NCBI GenBank assembly: GCA_002150815.3
Contig: NDFF03000387.1
Span: 186,001 to 250,000, forward strand
Direction: 5' to 3'
Length of the DNA stretch: 64,000 bases
From: Grammothele lineata
Taxonomy: Eukaryota > Basidiomycota > Agaricomycetes > Polyporales > Polyporaceae
The notes below the pieces were generated by a model. That model had not been told where the DNA came from and searched no databases. It saw only the letters and a list, made by a program, of their open reading frames with translations. Shown piece by piece: positions 53,785 to 64,000 of the stretch. The first letter of the stretch is position 1; the number at the start of each line of letters is the position of its first letter. A program made the translations under genes and the position numbers.

Positions 53785-55537
53785 GGTTAGTGTCGTCGTC
53801 TTGTCGATGTTAGATAAGGTGGATGAGCGTTACAGAAGGAGAGAGTATTGAGGAACGATGGGGCAGAGCGAACATTACATATGGACTGAGGATACTGACA
53901 CGGCTGTGATATGCCATCGTCAGCCTCCAACCCGGCATGCCGGAATGGGACTCGGGGAACAGCTATTGTATGCGAGCGTGTCGTGTTGTTTCCTGGACAA
54001 ACAAGAGGTTGTTGTGAACCTCGGTGAAGAGCGTAGCGTAGATGATGGCGGAGGAGAGCAACGACCGCGCGCAAAAGTGGGACAGGAGCATCCCTCCTTG
54101 ATCTCGTACCACCGCCATCCACTCGGGCGCTTATCGCCCCGCCCTTCCCCTTCCTCCCCCTCTCTATCCTCCCGTCATCGTCATCAAACTGGGCGGCGCG
54201 GAGGCGCTGGCGCGGTCAGGTCCCGGTTACCTCGGTGCATTGTGCCTCCACTCGCATACACAGCTCTGGCCGGAGTCGGGTTGGATCATCCGCTCTGGGG
54301 GCGGCCCTCGGTGGCTGCCCTCCACTTCTATTCGGGCGGCGCTTCGTTGTCGCCTCCCAGGGGCTCGTTGGAGCGCGGCGACCACACGCCGCTGCTAAAC
54401 ACACACATTATCTGTACTGAAAATTCGCGGCATGCATGCCATTTCCGTCCGGCCGTGGCCCAAGAGCGTGTGAAAGGGCCGGGGATTGAGAGGCCCGCGT
54501 TGTCTCCACGGGTTTTTTCTTCCGTCCGAGCTTGTGGTGGATGGGTAGGTGCATCAGGGAATTTCCTGTGTGGCGAGAGCCGGGCCTGGTCTTATTTGAA
54601 CCTATTTTCGTGGGCTTCGCGCCTCGCCCGTCTTTGGTTCTGTCGCAGGTCCGTGGGTACGGCGCCGGCGTACAGGAACATGTCGGGATAAAATGCATGG
54701 TAGCGATACTGTGCGAACTTGAAGGTGGACAACAGTGCCATAAGGGCTTGAGATCTAGTGGCGCCGTCCGTCGGAGGCGGGGGCCACGTCGTTCTAACTT
54801 CTGGCATATCCATGGTAGTGCCGTCCGTTGGAGGCACGCCTCGGAGGCACCTCAAGCGTTCCACATTCAGGGCATGCGACTCGAGTCGCCAGCCTCCACG
54901 TGACGTTCTCGTGTTCGCCCCGCCAGTGGAGTACACGGCAGGTACTCTCGCCGGCGGCACAGCGGGTAGAAGCAGAGAGGCATTATCGACTGGGCGGCTT
55001 CTACCCCTTCGGCGGAACGTAACTGAGGCTGAGAACTTAAAAGACCTTCGCCTTTCCCCCATTTTCAACCACTGCTTCTACCTCACCAAACAATTCGGCA
55101 ACGACAGGCCGTGACATCAAGGCTTGCGGACACATGGCGGATCCTTCGATAGAACATGCACAGCCCACGAGAACATCGAGGCTGGCCACGCCGGATATGG
55201 CATCGTGAGGAGCCCCGGCAGCGGCGGAGCGCTAGAGCGCCCACGTACTACGGTGTATCCCAAGCCGCCTGGCACTGCTAAGTAAGTTGTTGCTTGTATA
55301 GCTTTGGCTACCAGGAAGACTGTCGCAGGCGCCCTGGGCCCATGTCCAATCATGCAGCCGCCACAGTGCTCAGCGCGAGAGATGGATATACTGGACGATA
55401 TTTAACACAGCGAGACCACTTCAGGGTTCTGTACTTCCCTCTGCTCCTTCAGCCCCTCTCAATCCGCCCGAGGCCCTTTTTGATTACCAGAGTTCAGCAA
55501 TCATTAAATCCGTATTCAGTGGCTTCGAACCTTCACA
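53785..55537. other. Intergenic
   Basis: The first part is the duplicated 5' flank of the coiled-coil family. A 277-codon open frame (53858-54691, plus) has skewed composition and no family likeness, so I do not call it. A short direct repeat (GCCGTCCGT-GGAGGC type) occurs at about 54760 and 54820. Confidence 0.4.
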
Positions 55538-56559
55538 ATGAATGCTCATGTAAGCCCTATCTCTCTGGCTCCTACCTGTTTGTCCAAATTAACTTAGCAT
55601 GTGTACTAGTATTCTCAAACCCCCCAGCTTACCCAGAACGGAGCTATGGCCGCCGAGACTCTTGTTAGTAGTCTCTATGGGAATCTGTGGCAGGTGCGTT
55701 AGGCACGACCAGGCTTTGTAGACATCGCTGACGCGGTCATTGACGACGTCTTCCAGACTCTAGATGATATCTTGATACCCGGAGAACCTCAAGAATCCGC
55801 CTTGAATCCCTTCTACATGCCATCCGAACTGTTCTGGACGTTCAAGTCAGAGGATACGCCCAACAGTGTCTATGATAATGGGCTGTATTTAGACGGCACG
55901 GATGGCCCCGCCGCATCCAGCTCGCATGACATCACGCCTGTAGCATACGACGTCGTCTCGAACTCTCCAACGCCGATCGCTGGTTGGCACGAAATTCCAT
56001 CCAGTCGCTATAGCGCAGCTAGTCCACCTCCCAACATCCCTCCTTGCACTCTTCAATGCACAATCGAACAAGCGATGCAAGACAGCGTGGAGCGCTCAGA
56101 CGCACCTGCATTTATCATCCCAGCGACAGGTAGCCAGGGTCCTGCGGAACGCAAAGTTAAAAAGGCGACAATCCGCTTCGGGGTACGTCCTACTTACGGT
56201 TCATCCAAGGGACGCGATGTGACGTAGCTCGGTTGTCCGCAGATCCCGGAGCTCGACAGGACTAAGGTCTGGACGCAGACGACTATGTGGTCTGCTCGAG
56301 GCAAAGTCATCACGCGCGCGAAGCTCGCCGCTGTCATAGCGCGTGGATTTCGGACGCTCATGGTGAGTGTCTTCACATGGCGTTGATACTGAATGATCGT
56401 GCGACTCACCAAGATGCACGGAAGGATATGAGGGGAAAGTCTATGGATGGTACAGTCACTCTCAGCGGCGCGGAGGTGAAGCTCAGCGATATCGTCTTGG
56501 TGGAGGTGTACTGGGTCACGCGCGGGAGTGTTCAAGTGAAACTCGGGAGACGTATCTGA
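55538..56559 (+). CDS. Orphan protein, function unknown
   Basis: Not recognised. A consistent five-exon model (55538-55549, 55628-55693, 55757-56182, 56243-56362, 56425-56559) keeps frame at every junction and gives 252 residues. The first exon has four codons (MNAH). Then LTQNGAMAAETLVSSLYGN, TLDDILIPGEPQESALNPFY, a Pro/Ser-rich middle (AASPPPNIPPCTLQC), a basic segment AERKVKKATIRFG, IPELDRTKVWTQTTMWSARG, KLAAVIARGFRTLM, and an end rich in beta-prone residues (VTLSGAEVKLSDIVLVEVYW to KLGRRI). No signal peptide or membrane segment. A different splice in exon 2/3 is possible, since several donors compete near 55690. Could be a lineage-specific nuclear or regulatory protein; this is only a guess. 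Confidence 0.55.
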
Positions 56560-56830
56560 CCATCGTCTGTCGCGTAAGAGTATCGTTCGCGTGTCCGTGT
56601 ACGACTGTTCTGAATGATATAGTCTGCGGAAGTTACTCGCTTTCCTGCTGTATTGTAGCATGGTTGTTGCATCTTACCTTATACCATATCACACTAATTC
56701 CGCGTTGTACGTGGTTCCGTTGATGTCCAATAGATATAATGATACAAATGCTGGAAGGATAAGTACAATCCATCGCATACCCATCCCGAACAGCAAACCT
56801 CGCACCAAAAGCAAACCCAGTCCTCCACCT

Positions 56831-58413
56831 CTACCTCCTCAACCTAAACCAATCCGGGATCGTCCTCCACAGCCTCTCTCTCTCCCTCCCCGCCCACGCC
56901 TCCAACGCGCGCGCACACGCCCCGCAGTCCGAGAACTCCGCGCTCTTCAGCTGCCCAAGCTCCTCCGCGACGTACAGCGGGTCCGCGCACCCGCTCCCCC
57001 GCTCGTGCACGTAGTGCTGCGTCGCGAGCTCGACGAGCTCGCCCAGGTCGCGCCGGCACGCTGCGGGGGTCGTGCATACCATGTGCTCTCGCGCGGTCCG
57101 TGCGCTCGGGCCCGCGGCGTGTGGGGTGCAGCGGGCACCGAGGGGGCCTCGAGCGACGGCGTGGGTGCCCCCGGAGGAGCGTACGCGTCTGTGTGTGGGC
57201 CCGTCGGACGCGGCGTGCGCCATGTTCTGGATCAACGTAGTCACGGCTTGCTGCGCGGCTTCCTTGCCGAGAGCGAGGCGCTGGACGTCCTCTGCGGAGA
57301 GGGTGTATGCGGTGAGGGTTGACACGGAGGGGGTGTAGGAGGATGACCAGGAATCCGAAGGTGAGGGGGCGTGAGGATCGAGAGGGTCGCCGGGCGCGGG
57401 CTCGAAGATCTCGGTGAATGTGTAGCGCGAGAGCTCGTAGAAGGCGCTCGGGAGGAGTTCGTCTGCGTCAATCTCGCGCGCGAGATTAATCACAGCCTAG
57501 ATGGACGAGAGAACCTTGTGGTGGGCATACATGCACAGAGATCAAGAGAAAGACGCTCACGATGGGATGCGCATAGCGAAATCCTCGCGGGTGTCCCGTC
57601 TCCACCTCATACAGGCGCGCGGCGTCCTCCCGAAGGTCCCATGCCCTGAGCGTCGTCGGCCACGCGGTGAGTAGATGGGAGAGCGCCTTGGCTCGGATGG
57701 AATCTTCGGTTAGGTACTTGCTTGAGAGACGAAGGACGCCGGAGACAGTGGCGAAATCGTTGCGATCGTTGTTACCGAAATTACTGTCGGGGAAGAAGCG
57801 TCAGCAAGGCTCAGCCCGTCCTTAACGGTCCTGTGTCCACAAGCCCTTCGTCATACATCTGAACATGAGAGTCTCGATTTGAGGTTCTGTCAATTAGCCG
57901 AAGGAAATCGCAAGCTAACTTTGTCCACGAAGCTCTACCTCGTTGGGCGTCCCGCGATCCTTGCTTCCGACCCAGACGGCGACCAACCGGTATGCTCCCG
58001 ATCACGCCGATATATGCCTTCCGAACGCCCACAGAAGGGTCTAGCGGAATTCATGATGCACCGGGCTATGGCACGGGAGAGCGGAGGAAGAGAAGGAGGC
58101 AAAGATCGAGTACGTACGGCCCGTCGTAGACGACTTTGATTAGATTGGCGACGTCCTCGGGAGGATCGTGAAGATCGAGCACGAGACATCCGTTGAGACG
58201 CCTCTCCTCGCGGTCTGGAGCAGGTGGCTGGGGCAACGAGAAGAGGTCGCGAAAGAAGGCGGACTTGCGGCAGAGTAGAGACGTGTGCACACGGAAGAGG
58301 GTAGACTGGGCTCGGAGGATGACGGAGCCGTCAGAGAACCAGAAGTCGAGGTGCTTGACGAGCTGCCCTTGCTCGAGCTGGTCGTGAAGCGACTGGGTGG
58401 AGGGAGACAACAT
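56831..58413 (-). CDS. BTB/POZ-domain protein
   Basis: Three exons: 58413-58118 carries the BTB domain, about 57783-57561 the following helices, and the last ends at 56831. The BTB core reads HLDFWFSDGSVILRAQST, FRVHTSLLCRKSAFFRDLFS and VLDLHDPPEDVANLIKVVYD, the usual DGNVxL, FxVHxxxLxxxSxFF and LLxxLYD pattern of basidiomycete BTB proteins. Exon 2 continues NFGNNDRNDFATVSGVLRLS and RAWDLREDAARLYEVE, and exon 3 NLAREIDADELLPSAFYELS. The C-terminal half contains several Cys (HMVCTTPAACRRDL, DCGACARALEAW). BTB mediates dimerisation or cullin-3 binding. The intron after the BTB exon is 334 nt (57784-58117), unusually long here. An in-frame ATG 24 bases upstream (58437) is an alternative start. 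Confidence 0.85.
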
Positions 58414-58557
58414 AAGATATGTTGAACTTGAATGCACCGCCTACATCTCGCGGCAGTCGAAGGAAGAGGACGGTTCGTGTGTGGGCGTACATATGACGGC
58501 TGACAACGAACATCCGCGCTATCTGGTCGTAACCATAACAACTAATCACGAAACTCA

Positions 58558-58640
58558 TCTCTGTTAGTATATCGGTTAGTACACGCGCCTGTCATCCCCA
58601 ATGACCGCGCGAAAGCGGGGTTCGACTCCCCGACAGAGAG
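58558..58640 (+). tRNA. tRNA-Asp (GTC) with 11-nt intron
   Basis: 83 bases fold as a tRNA: acceptor stem TCTCTGT/ACAGAGA, D arm GTATATCGGTTAGTAC, anticodon stem CGCGC/GCGCG, T arm CGGGG-like stem with GGTTCGACTCC, and discriminator G. The anticodon loop is 18 bases. Removing the 11 bases TCCCCAATGAC (58595-58605) after A37 leaves the seven-base loop CTGTCAC with anticodon GTC. The intron's ATGAC pairs with GTCAT including the anticodon, as expected of nuclear tRNA introns. A T5 run directly after (58641-58645) is the pol III terminator. Confidence 0.9.
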
Positions 58641-58645
58641 TTTTT

Positions 58646-59073
58646 CTTCGGCTGGGCCGTCTAGGCGTGGGAACCTCGCAACGTCTCCGCGTGGAGGTTA
58701 CAAAACATGCGCAGGTCATTTCGCCGGTTCGCATCCCACCGTCACGCAACAGACGGCGTCGCCCGGCAGGTTGAAGAGCTGAGCCGTGCTTCTGTAGGAT
58801 GACCGAGGACGACACATGCCCGTCGCACTGCCGTCGCTGGCAGAGGAGCGGGCCGGGCTGGAGGTCAGTGTTCAGGTCGTTTGACAGCTGACATGCTCAC
58901 GGCAGCCTCTCCATGTCGCCTGCGATCTTGATTCGACGGCCCGCTGTGTTTGTGCTTCTAGCCGCCCTCCGCTACTTAAGTCCCCTTCACCCCCGTCCGG
59001 GTCGGGTGGCCCTCCTCTTCCTGCCCTCTCGCCCCCATTCCCTGGCACCTGACGTGGCCGCTTCTCATACAAC
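58646..59073. other. Intergenic between tRNA-Asp and the transporter
   Basis: Promoter region of the transporter. No gene is seen. Confidence 0.4.
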
Positions 59074-61616
59074 ATGGACAAGCACGGCACGTTCCAGAAC
59101 ATCCGTGTCTACTGTGCGTCTCAACCGTCGTATGCTTCTCGCTTCTTGCTGACGCGCAAGTCACACAGGGCTCGCTTTCATTGTTTACTGGGGTATTATC
59201 CTCTTTGGATATGACACGTGAGTACCTCGCACGCGTTCACCTCCCACAAGTCTCAGGTTCCTCTAATAGCGGAGTCGGCGGAGGCGTCGTCTCGCAGGGC
59301 TACTTCCAGTCCCACTTCGGCATCACCGACGCGAATGGACACGTAGACAAGAAGAAATCCAACGACATCAACTCCAACGTCGTCTCCGTCCTCCAGGCCG
59401 GCGCGTTTTTCGGTGCTCTGGGGAGCGCCCCCCTCTCAGGTACGCACAGCGTTTGCGCTAGCGTTTTTGGGTTCGCGCGCGGCGGGTGCCATCAGCCGCC
59501 GTCGTGATCCCGCAGGCACCGTGGGTCATGCGACTCCCGCTCGCGTGCGTGCGGGGCACGGCCGGGCAGATGGCGCTGTCAACGCGGGGCCCCACGGTTT
59601 TGAAAGTCTATTGAACTCGAGCCTGATCAATATTTTGCACAGCCGCCATCGGAAGGAGGTGGTCGCTCTTCATCTGGACGATCGTTTTCGCAGTCGGCGC
59701 CGTGAGTCCTCGAAACGAACGGCGGGCCGGGGCTCCGTCTCGATCGCGCGCGTGGCTGACGTTTTGTCCAGATCCTGCAAACCGTTTCTGGAGGCTCGAG
59801 AGGCTTGGGCTACATCTACGCCGGGCGAGTGATTGCTGGCATCGGCATCGGCGCCATCTCCGCCGTCGCGCCCGCCTTCGTCTCCGAATGCTCGCCCAAA
59901 AACGTGCGCGGCCGGATTACGGGTCTCTTCCAGATCATGGTCGCCGTCGGCGTCATGCTCTCGTACTTCATCAACCGTACGTACAATGTTTCCACACGAC
60001 ACTCGGCCTCGCTCGTGGCTCACGCTTGGCGGCACGGTAGTGGGAATTAGCCTGCACATCAAGTCGGGTTTTGCTGTCTGGCGCATTCCCTTTGGCGTCC
60101 AGCTCATCCCTGCCGGGCTCATGGCAGTCGGCCTCCTCACCGTAAGGGAATCCCCTCGCTGGCTCGCGTCCAAGGGCCGGTTGGACGACGCGATCACGAA
60201 CCTCGCCTACCTCCGCCGTCTGCCCATTGACCACCACGAAGTGCGCGCGGAGATGGCGGAGATCGAGGCGGCTATTATGGAGGAGCAAGAAGCGCGGCGC
60301 GGCCTGGGTATGCGCGAGGCGTTCTTGGGCAAGGGCAACTTCATCCGGTTCGTGATCGCGGTTGTCATCTTCCTCCTCCAGCAATGGAGCGGGCAGAACT
60401 CGGTCGGGTACTACGCCCCGCAGATCTTCGCCTCGGTGCGTAACCACGCGGCCCTCGCGCGCTGTTCTGCCTCCCCGTCCTGACACATGCCACCCCGCCC
60501 CCCCGCGCAGATCGGGTACACCGGGACCTCCGTCTCGCTCCTCGCCTCCGGCATCTACGGCATCGTCAAAGTCGTCGCCACCGCCGTCTTCGTCTTCTTC
60601 CTCGTCGAGACGCTCGGGCGCAAGCTCTCGCTCTTCATCTCCGCCGTCGGCATGGGCACCCTCTTCTTCATCATCGGCGCGCTCCTCAAGGAGTTCCCCC
60701 CGCCCGCCGCGTCCGTCGACGCGAACCCGCCCCCGGCGAGCAAGGCGATGGCGGCGATGCTGTACCTTTATGTGTGCTTTTACTCGATGGGGTGGGGCCC
60801 GCTCCCGTGAGTATTTGAACCCTCCCCTTCCTATCTCGCTTCTTTTCGTGCACGCGGTCCGGCACCGGGCCGCAAGCGCGCGCGCCGGAGGACGGTACTG
60901 ACCGGCCCGCGCAGGTGGGTGTATGTCTCCGATATCTTCCCGACGCGGACGCGGCACTACGGGCTCTCGACCGCGAGTGCTTCGCAGTGGCTGTTCAGTA
61001 AGTTCATTCCTTCTTCGTCATGTCTATCGGCAGTGCACTGCAAGGGCCGCCCTTCTTTCTCCCCCACGGCGTGCGTTTCCAGCGGGATTTGCAATGCTCG
61101 CGCATGTCTATACATACGCATAAGCGCATTGCACATACGCGGCCATGGATCAGGAAACCGGCGAGGCTTCGCAGGGGCGCGCGCGCGCGCGGGTGCAGAC
61201 GCTGACTAGTTATCCCCATTCGTGCAGACTTCGTGGTGGCGAAGGTGACGCCGACGCTTGAGACGGACCTCGGCTACAAGCTCTTCCTCATGTTCGCCAC
61301 GATCAACATCGGCGGCATGGCCGTCTTCTCTCTGTCAGTTCCTCCGTCTCTCCCTCTCGCTGCTACTCGAAGGCTGACGAAACGCCATGGTGCGCGCATA
61401 GGCTCATCCCGGAGACGAAGGGGCGCAGTTTGGAGGAGATGGACGTCATCTTTGGCGCGGTGTCGGAGGACAAGCGCAGGGCGGACATCGCTGCCCAGGA
61501 GCGCGGTACGTTTCCTCCCGTGTTTCCTACCCGCATATAAGGAGGTGCTGACCGATATTTTGGGCTTTTCTTCAGCGTTGGACATAGGAGACGCCGGGTC
61601 GGACGTCAAGGCATAA
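59074..61616 (+). CDS. MFS sugar/quinate-type transporter
   Basis: Twelve-helix plasma-membrane proton symporter family protein, about 530 residues in about ten exons. Exon 1 (59074) gives MDKHGTFQNIRVY and joins WLAFIVYWGIILFGYDT/GVGGG, the first helix. Landmarks: AAIGRRWSLF (GRR loop 2-3), IYAGRVIAGIGIGAISAVAP, ECSPKNVRGRITGLFQ (PESPR-equivalent before it), IPFGVQLIPAG, VRESPRWLASKGRLDDA (PESPRWL), LQQWSGQNSVGYYAP (QQxxGxN, substrate-binding helix 7), VETLGRK, SDIFPTRTRHYG and IPETKGRSLEEMD (PETKG). This set matches the sugar porter family and, by the N-terminal VGGG and QQWSGQNSVGYYAP, fungal quinate-type permeases. Substrate cannot be fixed. All junctions keep frame. One intron (about 59440-59645) is about 200 nt. 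Confidence 0.92.
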
Positions 61617-62197
61617 TGCGGGCGCTGCTGCGTCGCGTTCGCGTACCGACTGTCTGGGTGCAGCCTCTCATTGGGGGCCTGCGTTCGTCGGGGCTGCCAC
61701 GACTGGGTGCCTCGCGCATTTCGTTTTTCGGATCCCTGGATTGTACGTAGGCCCTCTATTGGCCTCACGGTGTAACAACAGAGACACCATCTACAAATCG
61801 CGAGGGAACCCTTCCCGGAGGAGCGAATAGTGCACGAATGTGTGATTCCGGACTGCCAGCTGTCCAACGAGCGAAATGATACGACCTGGAGGTTTTCGAA
61901 CATCCGGCGCCGCCCATGCCACGCCGAAGTGAGCTGGATTCCCGGTCAAGGCTTGTAGTTTTTTTGTAAGGCGCGCGATCACGTTCGTATGCTCCGGTGT
62001 GATGCAGGTTCAGCGTCTCTACCTCCGAGTCTCAGCCGTTTGACGAGTAGCGTCCTCGCTGGAGTTTGGGTCCTCTTGCGCTCCCATTTGGCGCACCGAT
62101 ACCCAGCGAAACTCTAGACGCGAGCCTAACAAAACGAAAGGGAAAGGTGAGCCATGTTACTACCTGTTGTAAAACATTGGTTTGACTGGCAGCTATG
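61617..62197. other. Intergenic
   Basis: 3' flank of the transporter. A T4 run on the minus strand near 62170 probably ends tRNA transcription. No gene is seen. Confidence 0.4.
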
Positions 62198-62280
62198 CTC
62201 TCTGTCGGGGAGTCGAACCCCGCTTTCGCGCGGCCGGCAGAAATGACAGGCGCGTGTACTAACCGATATACTAACAGAGA
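62198..62280 (-). tRNA. tRNA-Asp (GTC) with a different 11-nt intron
   Basis: Exon sequence is identical to the tRNA-Asp at 58558-58640 in every arm, but in inverted orientation. The intron (62233-62243 on the plus strand) reads TTTCTGCCGGC instead of TCCCCAATGAC, at the same place after A37 and of the same length. GGC in the intron can still pair with the anticodon GTC through one G-U pair. Confidence 0.9.
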
Positions 62281-62318
62281 TAAGAGATATACTTACGCAT
62301 AAGAGATATACTTACGCA
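62281..62318. repeat. Two tandem 19-bp repeats at the tRNA 5' flank
   Basis: TAAGAGATATACTTACGCA occurs twice without spacing, directly upstream of the minus-strand tRNA-Asp. Their location allows an effect on tRNA transcription; no evidence beyond position. Confidence 0.8.
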
Positions 62319-62527
62319 GATGGCCCGAATTCGTTTGGTCCTGTTTGGCCCCAGCGCCTGCGTCCACCTCTATCTCTCCCATCGCGTCGGTGCCCCGCCC
62401 GCTCCCTCTATCCCGCCCCCTAGCGGGCCGTCGGCCGCCCGCTCCCCTCGGACCTCGTCCGCCTCAGCTTCCCTCATGACGACATGTCTCACTCTGTCTT
62501 TGTCTTGCGATCCCCTTTCTCTTCGCT

Positions 62528-63603
62528 ATGCCTGCCCACCTGCGCCGTCATTTAAACCCACCCCTCCTCGCGGCTCGCCAGGCCGCCCCCTCCTTACTCG
62601 CCCCCCAACATCCTGTCATGAATTCGAACGCCTCCTGCATCATCTTTGGCTTCCTCGCGCTCGCGTCGGGCCACCGCACGGCCGTTCCAAAGCCTCCGCC
62701 CGCCGTGACCTCGACGTGGTTTAACTTCTACACCACCTCGATCCAATGCGCCGACAATCAATCCCTGCCCGCCGAGCTGCGTATCTACAGTCCGCCTTCG
62801 GATACTCCCCTTCGTGACAACACCATTGCCTTCGTGGTTGCGAAGGTGCACGCCCCGCCCAACGGGCCGGTCCTCCTCGACGCCCTTGCTCTCCATGCCG
62901 TGCCCGGTAACCCCGAAGACGACAACTACGAGGCGTCCATCCCGGACATGCCGTATCCGTGGTTCTGCGCCGCAGGTACCGTGCAGACGGTCGCGCAGAA
63001 CCTAGGTGTCACCAAAGCGAGAGGGTGGGTCACCAGGGTGTCAGAGCGCGTCCAGGGTACACAGCGGGCCTCCGACTTATTGTACGCCGTCCATGTTTTC
63101 TCTCCTCCTTACGCATCCCCTCACCCTCCCAATAGTTGCGTCTTCCCTGACTCGCTTCGTTGGAACAATGTGACCCCCCCCGGCCAGTACACGCTCATTC
63201 AATTCTCCGGCACCTGCGCCGCTCTCCGTCCAGACGGATCGCTTCATATCGACATCGAGAACATCCTCTTCAGCCCTACCGCCACGATCCCTCCTCCTGC
63301 CCCTACTCCATCTCCCGGGAAACGTCGCAAGTTCAATGCGATCGCCTCTCCATCTACGTACGTACCAGACCACATCGTGATTCTTTTTCTGACTCCGGCT
63401 TATATAGCGCTACGACGGCCATCGTCTCTCCGACGACTATACTGCCCATCGCTTCTTCGTCTGGCTCGACCGTAACGCCCCCGCCCCACTCGTCCACTTC
63501 CGAAGAAACCCTTCGCGATTCCGATGGATGCCCCGACGATGTTTCTGCCGCGTCTATGCCTTCGGCCAAGGCTCGTGGTAAGCGTAAGGCCGCGCCATCG
63601 TAA
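62528..63603 (+). CDS. Orphan protein with basic tail
   Basis: Not recognised with confidence. Two exons join at about 63357/63410 (SPST/ATTAIV) and the frame is open from 62528 to the TAA at 63601-63603, about 340 residues. The main part has beta-rich, Pro-containing stretches (TWFNFYTTSIQCADN, LRIYSPPSDTPLRDNTIAF, VVAKVHAPPNGPVLLDALAL, MPYPWFCAAGTV) and WNNVTPPGQYTLIQFSGTC. The C-terminus is rich in Ser, Thr and Pro and ends in KARGKRKAAPS, a nuclear-signal-like basic run. An alternative ATG at 62618 (MNSNASCII) would give a shorter hydrophobic N-terminus. The alternation of strands suggests an OB- or beta-barrel-like core, but this is conjecture. Confidence 0.6.
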
Positions 63604-64000
63604 ACATATCATGTCATATGTGCCGTTTCTTTTCCTATCGCCGTCCCTACTGAACGTTGAATATCTGCTTCCTGTGTACTACGTATCTCCCCACTGAATG
63701 CCACGCCCGACTTTTTTGCGTGCCACGTCCGCAGTGTGCTTAAGCCGCTCAGCTTCGTCCGGCCGACATCGTCTGCAAGTGTCGCCTCTTCCTGCCCTTG
63801 GTCGCTGCCTGCCGCTATGACGTCTTCGCACCTCCTATGCTATGAGAACAATACATCACACGCCGCCTCAGCTGAAACCTCAGATACAGATGTCCATGCC
63901 TCATCAGCCCGACTCCCTCCTCAAGCCCTAAGGGCGCAATTTCCTATATATTTTGTTCGCTCTTTCCTCCTTTCCTACAGGACATGACTCTCACCTATGG
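63604..64000. other. Right end of window, no gene recognised
   Basis: Ser- and Pro-rich short frames only. A gene starting beyond the window cannot be excluded. Confidence 0.35.

Noticed and set aside
53858..54691. 277-codon plus-strand open frame
   Set aside because: Skewed composition, no conserved motif or splicing partner, and its first part lies in the duplicated 5' flank of the coiled-coil gene.
59971..60957. 328-codon minus-strand open frame
   Set aside because: Antisense to the transporter, rich in Arg, Glu and Asp as expected from the complement of GC-rich codons.

Overview
The window is nuclear DNA from a filamentous basidiomycete, most likely an Agaricomycete. Genes are GC-rich and split by many 50-65 nt introns, mostly GT-AG. 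The families present are typical of mushroom and wood-decay fungi: P450, Zn2Cys6 regulator, Con-6, Ure2-type GST, sugar/quinate-type transporter, BTB protein, type-B carboxylesterases and FtsJ-like methyltransferases. There is no operon structure. All gene models come from reading exons by eye, so exon ends should be treated as proposals.

Layout: 1-7 kb holds the 3' part of a P450, a broken trypsin-fold protein, mitochondrial ribosomal protein uL23m and a short-chain dehydrogenase. 7-13.8 kb holds a zinc-cluster transcription factor and a PX-domain protein. 13.8-16.8 kb has no gene but contains a 439-bp MITE-like element. 16.8-22.6 kb holds a seven-helix membrane protein and a MYND-finger protein. 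22.8-29.1 kb is a tandem array of three SAM-dependent methyltransferases, two of them inside a duplicated segment of about 2.3 kb and the third frameshifted. 29.5-36.0 kb is a head-to-head pair of type-B carboxylesterases. 37.2-40.4 kb is a tandem pair of FtsJ-like methyltransferases, the second degenerate. 40.8-43.4 kb holds a Con-6 protein and a GST. 43.3-46.6 kb has no recognisable gene. 46.6-47.7 kb encodes a secreted protein whose tail is four proline-rich repeats separated by Lys-Arg sites. 48.6-53.8 kb holds a membrane-anchored coiled-coil gene, a smaller possible relative and a decayed copy joined to a fragment of a third FtsJ-like gene. 55.5-58.4 kb holds an orphan gene and a BTB gene. 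58.5-62.3 kb is an MFS transporter flanked by two inverted intron-containing tRNA-Asp genes. 62.5-63.6 kb is an orphan gene.

The window is dominated by local gene-family turnover: tandem duplication, pseudogenisation and a rearrangement junction. I found no clear biosynthetic core enzyme, so I do not call a metabolite cluster. The methyltransferase array beside the two secreted esterases is the only suggestive enzymatic grouping. The strongest candidates for something new are the Lys-Arg repeat precursor, the tRNA-Asp pair with identical exons but different introns, and the GC-AG introns shared by two methyltransferase paralogues.
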